A stretch of DNA of 64,000 nucleotides from a bacterium (GTDB lineage: Bacteria > Bacteroidota > Ignavibacteria > Kapaibacteriales > UBA2268). Numbering within the stretch: position 1 is the stretch's first letter; the number at the start of each line of letters is the position of its first letter. The notes below the pieces were generated by a model, which was not told where the DNA came from, did not search any database, and worked only from the letters and a program-made list of their open reading frames with translations. The position numbers were made by a program, and so were the translations under genes. The DNA is taken from contig JAUIIX010000011.1 in NCBI GenBank assembly GCA_030431515.1, positions 1-64,000 on the forward strand, given 5' to 3'. Shown piece after piece: positions 8,751 through 17,060 of the stretch.

Positions 8751-9403
8751 TCTTTCCATACAAAATCAAATAATAAATAAGATGCTGTAATTAATGCCCC
8801 TGTGTAAGATGTAATTATTATTAAATCATTGGCATTTGGCATTTTTTCAGGGTGTAAAGTCGAAGCTAATAGCTCTGTTGAGATAATTAAAATAGGTAAT
8901 AAGACAGGGAAGGATAATATAGGTAATAATGTTGATTTATTATTTGCCTTTGAAATTAAAGCAGATAAAAGAGTAGTTCCACTTCCAATAGCAATTCCCG
9001 TTAAGAAAAGATTAGCAAAGAATACCCCATGATTGTAAATCACAAAACTATCTATTAGCAATAAAAATAATAATAAAGTAATTAAATTAACTAAACTTAT
9101 GAGAATAAGATTAAAAGTTAATTTCCCAAAATATACTGATAATGGGTCAGAATATAATTTTAAAAATAATGTAGTAGATTTTTCTTCTTCTGCAACAAAA
9201 GTTCTGCCTAATCCAGTCATCGCTGAAAAGAAAATTACAATCCAATACAGTCCTGATAGTAATGTTGTATCGATTTCCTTACCACCTGCAATAAAATATA
9301 TCAATGCAACAGTGATAAATACAAACAAAAATAAAGATGATATAGCATATTTTGTTCTATACTCTGATTTAAGATCTTTTCTAATTACTGCTTTTATATT
9401 CAT
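8747..9403 (-). CDS. ccmB: CcmB-like heme exporter permease
   Basis: A 218-residue inner membrane protein with six predicted helices. It begins IKAVIRKDLKSEYRTKY and has LSGLYWIVIFFSAMTGLGRT followed by FVAEEEKSTTLFLKL, the pattern of CcmB, the membrane half of the CcmAB ABC transporter used in system I cytochrome c maturation. It overlaps the upstream lytic-transglycosylase gene by 4 bases. An ABC ATPase gene lies just beyond, so the two ABC halves are probably co-expressed. No ccmC, ccmE or ccmF is adjacent. The match to CcmB is good, but the transported substrate is inferred from the family. Confidence 0.8.
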   Translation of the reverse strand: MNIKAVIRKDLKSEYRTKYAISSLFLFVFITVALIYFIAGGKEIDTTLLSGLYWIVIFFSAMTGLGRTFVAEEEKSTTLFLKLYSDPLSVYFGKLTFNLILISLVNLITLLLFLLLIDSFVIYNHGVFFANLFLTGIAIGSGTTLLSALISKANNKSTLLPILSFPVLLPILIISTELLASTLHPEKMPNANDLIIITSYTGALITASYLLFDFVWKD

Positions 9404-10299
9404 TTTACTGGAATTGCAATTTCATAATGTTTACCTTTTGGTGGATGTGGCAAGTCTCTACCAAGTATCCATGGATTAAGTAGTTTAACAGATTGATAAT
9501 TTGTATTATAAGATTCTGCCCATTCTGCTAAATTTACAATAGATCTACTTTCTTTCACAATTTGAAATTTATCCTCTTTCCAATAATCATTTTTATCAAG
9601 TAAAAAACCATATTTCTCTTTATTTTCCATAATTTCTTTAATTAAAGCAATTCGAAAAATATATCTTGAAGTCTCAGAGTTTAAATACAAATCAAAGTAG
9701 TCATTTGATTTTTGAAACAATTTATTATTATCTAATCCATTTTCTCCCATATTGTATGCCGCTGCAGCTGATATCCAAGATCCAAATCGTTTATTCAACA
9801 TTGTTAAATATTTAAATGAAGCAATAGTGCTTTTTTCAACATGTCTTCTTTCATCTATATTTTTATTTATTAATAAACCATAACTTTTTCCAGTAGCAGC
9901 CATAAACTGCCATAAGCCACTTGCACCAGCAGAAGATGTTGACATATATAATGCACTTTCTGCAACTGATAGATATTTAATATCTGAAGGCATTCCCATT
10001 TCTTTTATATGTTTTTCATAAGTTGGGAAGTATTTACCTGAACGCTTTAGATATAACATGATTTGACCTGGTTGCTGAAGTAAAAGATAAAATTCACGCT
10101 CGGCTCTTTCTTTTATATCTTCTCTTTCTAAAGGTATATTTTCCCCAAATAACATTAGCTTTTTTGGTAACTTTACACTTGATACATCATTCAAATAAGT
10201 AGTAAAATCTTTACTTTTATTTTGAGCATAAGCTTTATCATCTTGCAAACAAGAAGTTAAAGTTGAAATAATTAAGATAATGATAAAAATGAATCGCAT
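9400..10299 (-). CDS. Lytic transglycosylase lipoprotein (SLT/GH23, MltD-like)
   Basis: Cleaves the MurNAc-GlcNAc bond of peptidoglycan with formation of 1,6-anhydro ends. The 299-residue protein starts with a lipoprotein signal (lipobox LTSC at residues 14-17). The SLT domain spans about residues 90-200: IKYLSVAESALYMSTSSAGA contains the catalytic Glu in the ES motif, then SGLWQFMAATGKSYGL and the AAAYNMGENGL motif. The C-terminus lacks recognisable LysM repeats, although it has a short stretch (QSVKLLNPWILGRDLPHPPK) resembling the LysM-linker of MltD relatives. Its start lies inside the end of the upstream ABC ATPase gene (28-base overlap), and its end overlaps ccmB by 4 bases. Confidence 0.88.
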   Translation of the reverse strand: MRFIFIIILIISTLTSCLQDDKAYAQNKSKDFTTYLNDVSSVKLPKKLMLFGENIPLEREDIKERAEREFYLLLQQPGQIMLYLKRSGKYFPTYEKHIKEMGMPSDIKYLSVAESALYMSTSSAGASGLWQFMAATGKSYGLLINKNIDERRHVEKSTIASFKYLTMLNKRFGSWISAAAAYNMGENGLDNNKLFQKSNDYFDLYLNSETSRYIFRIALIKEIMENKEKYGFLLDKNDYWKEDKFQIVKESRSIVNLAEWAESYNTNYQSVKLLNPWILGRDLPHPPKGKHYEIAIPVK

Positions 10300-10904
10300 A
10301 GTTCTAACTCTCTAATTTCGTTTGATGCTAATAAAAGTGTAGCACCTTTTTGTTTATATTCTTTTAATATCTCAAAAAGTACATTCATGCCATCTACATC
10401 TAAGTTTGTGCTTGGCTCATCAAGAAAAATTATTTCTGGTTCAGACAAAAAGCATAAAATTAATTTTGCTCTTTGTTTCATACCAGAAGAAAAATTCTTA
10501 ATCTGTTTATTCAAATGATCATTTAAAGCAAATCTTTTAGATAAATCATTAAAAAGTTTTTGATTTAACTCAATCTTTCTAAACTCACAATATATCTCTG
10601 AAAGTTCAATTAAGGTAAACTCTTCATATAAATTAAAATAAGGAGCTGAAAATGAAGTTTTACTTAAAAATTCTAATAAACTAACTTTGTTTCCATTGTC
10701 GTAATAATCTATATTTCCTTTCTCAAATTCAAAATCGCCTAAAATTAATCTTAATAAAGTTGATTTTCCTGCACCATTTGAACCTTTTATGGCAAAATAA
10801 TTGCCTTTATGTAATTTAAAAGAAACAGAATCTATTACTTTACGTCTATTAAATGAGCGAGAAACATTATTTAATTCAAGTAAGATTAATTCTTCTGTGT
10901 TCAT
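10272..10904 (-). CDS. ABC transporter ATP-binding protein (CcmA-like)
   Basis: A 210-residue cytoplasmic ATPase subunit. The Walker A motif is GSNGAGKST near residue 40, the ABC signature is NFSSGMKQRAKLIL, and the Walker B is EIIFLDEPSTNLD, with the D-loop immediately after. The short single-domain form matches CcmA, and a CcmB-like permease is encoded two genes downstream on the same strand. I infer that they form one transporter. The start MNTEELILLELNNVSRSF gives a normal N-terminus. It is first in a three-gene minus-strand operon (ATPase, transglycosylase, permease). Confidence 0.85.
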   Translation of the reverse strand: MNTEELILLELNNVSRSFNRRKVIDSVSFKLHKGNYFAIKGSNGAGKSTLLRLILGDFEFEKGNIDYYDNGNKVSLLEFLSKTSFSAPYFNLYEEFTLIELSEIYCEFRKIELNQKLFNDLSKRFALNDHLNKQIKNFSSGMKQRAKLILCFLSEPEIIFLDEPSTNLDVDGMNVLFEILKEYKQKGATLLLASNEIRELELCDSFLSLS

Positions 10905-10959
10905 CTAATATTTTTCTCTAATTTTACATTTTAAATTTTACTAATTTAATTAATTATAT

Positions 10960-13900
10960 TTGATTTTGAAATTATCTGAAGAAAATAATACTCCCATAGT
11001 AAAGAAAAAGAAAAGAAGGTGGCTTCTTTATATCTTTATGTTCTTTTTCTTTATCATTACAAGTATTGGTATTACCATATACTTATTGCCCAGAGTTGAA
11101 TTTTTACAAAGAAATTTAGCAAATCAAGTTGTTAAAATATTAAATAATGAATTGAAAGGACAGCTCGAATTAGACAAAATAATTTTCCACAATTATAATG
11201 ATATTGAATTAGTTAATGCTAGATTATTAGTATCTGGGGATACTTTGGCATTTATTCCACAACTTAAATTGAAATTCAGATTACGAAATTTGCTTACAAA
11301 TGATATTTCAGTAAGATATTTAAAACTATATAAACCAAGAATTAAATTATTAAGATTAAATGATAGTAGTTGGAACTATGACCATATAGTTTTTGAATCT
11401 ATTGATAATGATACAAGTAAAGCATCTACTCCGCCAATTTTTGTTAGAAAACTAGAGATAGTTGATGGTAGGTTTTTCATGTTTGATTCTACAGATAAAA
11501 GTGAAGTAAGAAAAGGGTTGTTAAATTTTTCAGATTTAAAAGTTACTAAATTAAATTTAACATTATCTGGAAAGTTAGAGTTAGATGATAATGAACATGA
11601 CTATGATATTTCAAAATTATCCTTTAGAGAAAAGAATAGTGGGATAGTTTTAGATGAATTTTATGCTAATAAAATTAAATTTAGAGACAAAAATACTTCA
11701 GTTGAAAAAATATTTTTAAAATTTCAAGAATCAGAAATTACATTAAATGCTGAAGCTGATGAATTTTCAGTTGTTAACTCTGATAACTTTGATTTGGAAA
11801 AAATGAATGCTAAGGTAAATGTTTACACTAAAGATTTTAATTCTGATTTGATAACACATTTCACAGATACGATATTAACTAAAAATCAAAAATATGATGC
11901 AGAGATAATTGCAAATGGAAATCTTAAAAACCTTCTTGTTAATAAATTTGATATTAAAGGTAAAGGCATAAATTTTAATGGAAGTGTTAGTTTAAAAAAT
12001 ATTCTTCACCCTGATTCACTAAGATACACAACTGATTTAAAAGGTTCAACTATTAATGTTTCATACTTTAAAGATAAAATGTTTTTTGATACAGAAGCTA
12101 TACCAAAGTTAGGTTTAGTATTGTTTAACAAGTTAGAAGTTGATGGTGGAATAAACGATTATTATGCTAACTATGAAATTAAATCAAATTTAGGGAATCT
12201 AAAAGGATTTACTAAGTTAGATATTAGTAATATTCCTATTTATGAAGCAGATGTCGAATTTAGCGATATAGATTTGAATAAATTAGCAAATATAGAGCAA
12301 GTATCAAAGTTGAACGGACATTTAAAAGTTAATGGTGAGAGCTTTGATACTGACCAATTAAGTGCTGATTTAGACTTAAGATTAAGCGAAAGTATGTTTA
12401 TGAAGGAATCGATAGATTCTATGTCAATTCAAACAAAAATTGATAAGGGTCTATTAGATATAACTGACTTTTATCTTTTCAGAGGAAAAAGTAATTTAAA
12501 AATTGATGGAAAACTTGATATTTCAAATCTCAATGATCTAAAATATGATTTAGTAATTAACTCTTACAAATTAGACTTATCAAAATTTATTGAAGATTTA
12601 CCTGATAATATAAGTGCAGAGATTTTTGTAAATGGAAATGGAATAGATATCGAAAATATGAATACTGTTGTAAATACTAATATAAAAGATTTTAGTTTGT
12701 TTGGAAATAGTATTGAAAATTATAAATTTGATTTGGATATTGAAAATAATGAAATCAAAAAGGATATAAAATATAAATCAAAAGAATTAGATTTTAATAT
12801 CAATGGGGTTTTCTCATTTGAAGATTTGATTAATGTTATTTTAAATGAAATTGACTACTTAAAGTATGAAATCAGTAAGTATAATAATGAAATTTTAGGA
12901 GAAGAATTAATAGAAAAAGCACTTTTATTAAAGAAATATCCAAAAATAGATTTTAATTTGTCTTTAGATATAAGAGATTTAAAAAAAATTGAAGATATTA
13001 TTGATGTTCATTTAAATACAAATGGAAATATTGAGTTTAAAGTAATGGCTGATTCTAATTACTTAGATATATCAATTCCTAAATTTAATTTAAAAAATAC
13101 TTATTATGAGTATAACAATGAACCAATTTCAAGTAAGAATATTGATTTAAATTTCTTTTTGAAGAAATCAGTTATAAATGATTCAGTTCAATTAGATTTT
13201 ATCAAAGGATATGTTAAAACACCTAATATTTATCTTTTTGAAAACAATTTAGATAGTGTTAATATTACATTTAATTTAGAAGATGATATTTTTAAAACAG
13301 CTATATCTACTAAACTAAATGAGAAAATTAAGTTCAATAATTATTTAGATATTTCTAAAATTGGAGATAAATTAAGTTTTGATATTTCTAAATTAGAACT
13401 TACAATCAACGAAGAATTAGATTTTAAGAATATAAATAATTTGAAATTTGATATTGATAACTCAATTTTAAAATTTAATGGCTTTAATATTAGTAATAAA
13501 TCAAATGAAGAAATTAATATAGCTGGAGAATTTGCAATTAAAGATGAATTTTTCAGAAATCTCAATATAAATCTAAGTGATTATGAAATCAATAATTTAA
13601 TTAAATTGTTAGAATTAGAGGAATATCTATCTACTTTAAAAGGAAAAATAAATAATTTTAACATAAATTTAGATGGTAGTTTAATTGAACCATCTATTAA
13701 TTTAGATATTGTTGGTAATAATATGTTATTTAATGAAGTGAAGTTGGGTGATTTGAACGTTGATTTGAATTTTAAGAATCATAACTTCAAAGGTGATATA
13801 AGTTTATTGAAAAAAGGGAATAAGTTTTCATTAAATGTTAATAAACTTCCATTTAATATGAATTTTATTGAAAATGATTTTTCATTGATTGAAGATGAAA

Positions 13901-15402
13901 ATGTAAATATGATTTTTCAAATGGAGAATATAGATGCAGCCGTTTTAGAGCCATTTATCCCAGGAATATTAGATATAAAGGGACAGTTATCAAGTAAAAT
14001 TGAAGTAATAGGTAGTCAAGCAAAAGGAATAGAGTATTCTGGTGATTTTAATTTAAATCAATCATCTTTTTTGGTTGAGGCAACGAATATAATTTATAAT
14101 GCTGATGCTAAAATTAAATTAAGCAATAATCTATTTGAAGTTGAAGAAGCATCAGTTAGAAACAAAAGTGCTGACTTAAATGGTGGTAAAGCTAATCTTT
14201 TAGGTTATTTAAAAATGGATGGCTTTGAAGTTGATAATTTTGAATTTAAAGTTACTTCTAAGAAATTAAAAGTATTAAGAGATGAAACAAGATTAACTAT
14301 GCCAGACCTTTATGGAGATTTTATAGTAGCTACAGGGAAGAATCCCATTGTGTTTAGTGGGAACTTTGATTATCCAAACTTGTCAGGTGATGTTGATATA
14401 TTAGATGCAAAACTACAAATGCCTAATGAACTTATTTCTCAAGTTGTAGAATCCAAACTTCATTATGAATTTTTAAATAATGTAGTAAAGATATCATTAA
14501 ATGATTCGAATGATGTGGAAATTGAAAAAAGGAAAAAAATTGAGACTCCTTTTTTAGATTTGATAAATTACGGCTTGAATATACGTTTTATTGGTGATTT
14601 TGATATTAAGATGGAGTTAAATGCTTTAACTAAAATGAGAATAAATTTAGGTACTCAATATAAAAATGATGTTGTTATTTTTAAAAAAGATAGAAATGAA
14701 GAAGATGCTGAATTTATAGGAGAAATTATTTTAAAGAATGATTCAAACTTGTCATTTTTAGGTAAAAAGTTCGCTACAACTGGGAAAGTATCTTTCCCAA
14801 CAGGTGAGATTGCAAATCCTCAGTTAGATATATTAGCAAAATACTCAAATTATACTCAAACTGGTATTCCGTTTGAAGTTAGAATAAATATCACTGGTTT
14901 TAAAGAAGAACCAATTTTGAATTTTTCGTATATTTACAATAACTCAGAAGTTAATGGTGAAGAGTCTGAAATTAAACAAAATGCTTTCTCACTATTAACT
15001 TTAAATATGTTAAAAGAAGATGCTTTAGGAGATAATAGCCAAAATACTAATCTTCAAGGAGAAGTTTTGAACTATGGAAATTCATTTATATCAAGTTTAG
15101 CATCAAAATCTTTAAATGATGCACTTTTAGAATATGGATTGAATGCTGATGTTGATTTAGATTTGAATAATCCAGATAAATCAGTTGTTAAATTACAAGG
15201 TAATATATTCAAAAATGTTAAGTGGTCAGTAGGTGGGAATATTTCTAATATTGAAAACAATCAAATAACTATCGAAATACCTTTAGACTTATATAATGCA
15301 TATTTACCATATCTTTTAATTTCAAAACCAAATAATCCTTTTGTTGTTAGAGAAAATCAAATTTTATGGGAAGCAAAGTTTAAATATGGAAAAACTTGGT
15401 AA
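10960..15402 (+). CDS. tamB: TamB/AsmA-like translocation and assembly protein (DUF490)
   Basis: A 1480-residue protein with one N-terminal membrane helix (about residues 20-44, after the basic run KKKKRR) and a very long repetitive beta-rich body, as in TamB and other bridge-like proteins that span the periplasm and move phospholipids or assist autotransporters. The C-terminal region with FLGKKFATTGKVSF, QLDILAKYSNY and IPLDLYNAYLPYLLIS resembles the DUF490 end of TamB. No in-frame ATG exists near the N-terminus. The start is TTG at 10960 or TTG at 10966, and a TAnnTTTG-like box overlaps this point (10955-10962). A tamA gene is not adjacent. Confidence 0.82.
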   Translation: MILKLSEENNTPIVKKKKRRWLLYIFMFFFFIITSIGITIYLLPRVEFLQRNLANQVVKILNNELKGQLELDKIIFHNYNDIELVNARLLVSGDTLAFIPQLKLKFRLRNLLTNDISVRYLKLYKPRIKLLRLNDSSWNYDHIVFESIDNDTSKASTPPIFVRKLEIVDGRFFMFDSTDKSEVRKGLLNFSDLKVTKLNLTLSGKLELDDNEHDYDISKLSFREKNSGIVLDEFYANKIKFRDKNTSVEKIFLKFQESEITLNAEADEFSVVNSDNFDLEKMNAKVNVYTKDFNSDLITHFTDTILTKNQKYDAEIIANGNLKNLLVNKFDIKGKGINFNGSVSLKNILHPDSLRYTTDLKGSTINVSYFKDKMFFDTEAIPKLGLVLFNKLEVDGGINDYYANYEIKSNLGNLKGFTKLDISNIPIYEADVEFSDIDLNKLANIEQVSKLNGHLKVNGESFDTDQLSADLDLRLSESMFMKESIDSMSIQTKIDKGLLDITDFYLFRGKSNLKIDGKLDISNLNDLKYDLVINSYKLDLSKFIEDLPDNISAEIFVNGNGIDIENMNTVVNTNIKDFSLFGNSIENYKFDLDIENNEIKKDIKYKSKELDFNINGVFSFEDLINVILNEIDYLKYEISKYNNEILGEELIEKALLLKKYPKIDFNLSLDIRDLKKIEDIIDVHLNTNGNIEFKVMADSNYLDISIPKFNLKNTYYEYNNEPISSKNIDLNFFLKKSVINDSVQLDFIKGYVKTPNIYLFENNLDSVNITFNLEDDIFKTAISTKLNEKIKFNNYLDISKIGDKLSFDISKLELTINEELDFKNINNLKFDIDNSILKFNGFNISNKSNEEINIAGEFAIKDEFFRNLNINLSDYEINNLIKLLELEEYLSTLKGKINNFNINLDGSLIEPSINLDIVGNNMLFNEVKLGDLNVDLNFKNHNFKGDISLLKKGNKFSLNVNKLPFNMNFIENDFSLIEDENVNMIFQMENIDAAVLEPFIPGILDIKGQLSSKIEVIGSQAKGIEYSGDFNLNQSSFLVEATNIIYNADAKIKLSNNLFEVEEASVRNKSADLNGGKANLLGYLKMDGFEVDNFEFKVTSKKLKVLRDETRLTMPDLYGDFIVATGKNPIVFSGNFDYPNLSGDVDILDAKLQMPNELISQVVESKLHYEFLNNVVKISLNDSNDVEIEKRKKIETPFLDLINYGLNIRFIGDFDIKMELNALTKMRINLGTQYKNDVVIFKKDRNEEDAEFIGEIILKNDSNLSFLGKKFATTGKVSFPTGEIANPQLDILAKYSNYTQTGIPFEVRINITGFKEEPILNFSYIYNNSEVNGEESEIKQNAFSLLTLNMLKEDALGDNSQNTNLQGEVLNYGNSFISSLASKSLNDALLEYGLNADVDLDLNNPDKSVVKLQGNIFKNVKWSVGGNISNIENNQITIEIPLDLYNAYLPYLLISKPNNPFVVRENQILWEAKFKYGKTW

Positions 15403-15432
15403 AAAAAAAGATAGCTATTGCTATCCTTTTTT
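15402..15432. terminator. Bidirectional terminator between tamB and the nucleotide-sugar dehydrogenase
   Basis: GATAGC (15410-15415) and GCTATC (15420-15425) form a perfect 6-bp stem with a 4-base loop. A run of As precedes it and a run of Ts follows it, so a U-tract is available on both strands. It starts at the tamB stop codon and lies 22 bases beyond the end of the convergent gene. Confidence 0.75.
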
Positions 15433-15454
15433 ATAAAACACATATTGTTAATTA

Positions 15455-16726
15455 TTATCTTCCAATACCTTTATAAATTAAATTATCTGAATCCATAAAT
15501 TCATTATTTAAGCAGTTTTTACCATCAATAACAATCTTAACATCATTGTCAATAAATTTACTTAAAGGAACTTCACTAACAACCTTATGATTAGTTGCAA
15601 TTACAATTGCATCACATTTCTTTAATATTTCATCTAATGATGTGCAAGTACTCATATCCAAGAAGTAAGGATCCCAAATTTCTAAATCTGCTCCTTTTTT
15701 TTCTAAAATATCTTTTAGGATTAAAGCAGGACTTTCTCTTAAATCACCAACATCAGCTTTATAACTCAAGCCAATCATTCCAACTTTAGTTCCTTTTACT
15801 GATTTTTCTATTTCATTAAGTTTATCTGCTAGTAATTCAACTGTATATTCAGGCATTGAGTTATTTATTTCTCTTGCAAGTTTTAAATACTTATGGTCAA
15901 ATCCAGATTGTTTTGCTCTTTCAATTAAATAATAAGGGTCAACTGGAATACAATGTCCACCTACACCACAACTTGGGAAGTGTGCCATAAAGGCGAAAGG
16001 TTTATTAGCTGCAGCTCTTATAACTACATCTAAGTTAATTCCAAGTACATCAAAACTTTTCGCAAGTTCATTAACAAAAGCAATATTTATATCACGAAAA
16101 GTATTTTCTATGATTTTAGTAGCTTCAGTTGTTTTCAAGTCTGGCATTTCATTAATTACTCCTGAGATAGCTTGACGATACAAATCAGCAGCTTTTTTAG
16201 TCGCTTCAGGTCTTGTAGAGCCAATATTTCTTGGGATATTATAAACATTCCAAACTTTGTCACCTGGGTTTATCCTTTCAGGGCAATGTGCAACGTCAAA
16301 ATCTACTCCAGCTTTTAATCCAGATAATTTTTCTGCTAATGGAATTACTATTTCATCACATACACCAGGGTTAATTGTAGATTCAATAATTATAATTTGA
16401 CCTTTTTTAAGATACTTTGATATTATTTTTACAGCACCTTTTACAGGACCTAAATCTGGAGTAAATCCATCATGAACGGGAGTAGGTACACAAACAATAT
16501 AAATATCAGAATCTTTAATTATAGAATCTTCAGTTGATACATCTAAAGTTAGTTCTTTAATATCTGCTTCCGCTTGTTCATCATCAACAGGGGAGATGCC
16601 TTTTTTTATTTTATTTACTTTATCTTCACTTAGTTCAAAACCTACTAACTGATTATCTGTTTTTTTTGCTAATGCACATAAAAGTGGAAAACCTACATAG
16701 CCTAATCCAAGGACTGAAACTTTCAT
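15455..16726 (-). CDS. Nucleotide-sugar dehydrogenase (UDP-sugar 6-dehydrogenase, WbpA/TviB/WecC-like)
   Basis: NAD-dependent enzyme that oxidises C6 of a UDP-hexose to a uronic acid for surface polysaccharide. The 423-residue protein has the N-terminal Rossmann motif VLGLGYVGFPL, the nucleotide-binding VPTPVHDG and ESTINPG, HCPERINPGDK in the central region, and the catalytic cysteine in GVGGHCIPVDPYYL at about residue 260. A third domain follows with GLSYKADVGDLRESPAL. The INPGDK spelling favours the UDP-N-acetylhexosamine dehydrogenase branch over UDP-glucose dehydrogenase, but the substrate is inferred. It stands alone; no glycosyltransferase cluster is nearby. Confidence 0.9.
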   Translation of the reverse strand: MKVSVLGLGYVGFPLLCALAKKTDNQLVGFELSEDKVNKIKKGISPVDDEQAEADIKELTLDVSTEDSIIKDSDIYIVCVPTPVHDGFTPDLGPVKGAVKIISKYLKKGQIIIIESTINPGVCDEIVIPLAEKLSGLKAGVDFDVAHCPERINPGDKVWNVYNIPRNIGSTRPEATKKAADLYRQAISGVINEMPDLKTTEATKIIENTFRDINIAFVNELAKSFDVLGINLDVVIRAAANKPFAFMAHFPSCGVGGHCIPVDPYYLIERAKQSGFDHKYLKLAREINNSMPEYTVELLADKLNEIEKSVKGTKVGMIGLSYKADVGDLRESPALILKDILEKKGADLEIWDPYFLDMSTCTSLDEILKKCDAIVIATNHKVVSEVPLSKFIDNDVKIVIDGKNCLNNEFMDSDNLIYKGIGR

Positions 16727-17060
16727 AAAATATAATTTCCAGTAATTTTTAAAATACTAAATTATCAAAAAAAAATATTTTATCATTAATTTGTTTAAAA
16801 TAATTATATAAATTTTAAAAAACATATAATTTATCAAAAAAAAAAGTAACAAAAATAGGTCTATATTATTAATTGAATAAATCAAGTTAACAAATTTTTG
16901 AAATATTTTGTGAAATTAATTTATCACTGTGTAATTTTAATGACATATTAATCTTTAAATTAATACAAATAGCTTGAAAAACAAGATTTTTAACTTGTTA
17001 GTTGTTATATATTAAACTAAGTTTGTAAATAATTATTAATCAATAAATTTTGGAGTATTT
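16727..17060. other. 334-base intergenic region with divergent promoters
   Basis: The only gene-free stretch longer than 300 bases. It is almost entirely A and T with several poly-A/T runs, and lies between two divergent genes. The right side holds a good promoter candidate (16994-17025). On the left, TAATTTAG on the minus strand near 16773 is a one-mismatch -7 box for the dehydrogenase gene. I see no open reading frame, RNA gene or clear riboswitch fold. Confidence 0.5.
16994..17025 (+). promoter_or_regulatory. Bacteroidota-type promoter for the 17061 T9SS gene
   Basis: CTTG at 16994-16997, a 20-base spacer, then TAAGTTTG at 17018-17025. This is a full match to the -7 TAnnTTTG box and a 3-of-4 match to the -33 TTTG box at the expected distance. 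The start codon at 17061 follows after about 30 bases of leader containing GGAG nine bases upstream of the ATG. Confidence 0.6.

Noticed and set aside
9099-9479. Plus-strand ORF of 126 residues
   Set aside because: It is antisense to the ccmB-like and transglycosylase genes, with no domain or ribosome site; treated as a shadow.
16727-17060. Possible small RNA or origin in the 334-base AT-rich gap
   Set aside because: Only poly-A/T tracts and promoter-like boxes are visible; no stable GC-containing fold or DnaA-box cluster was seen.
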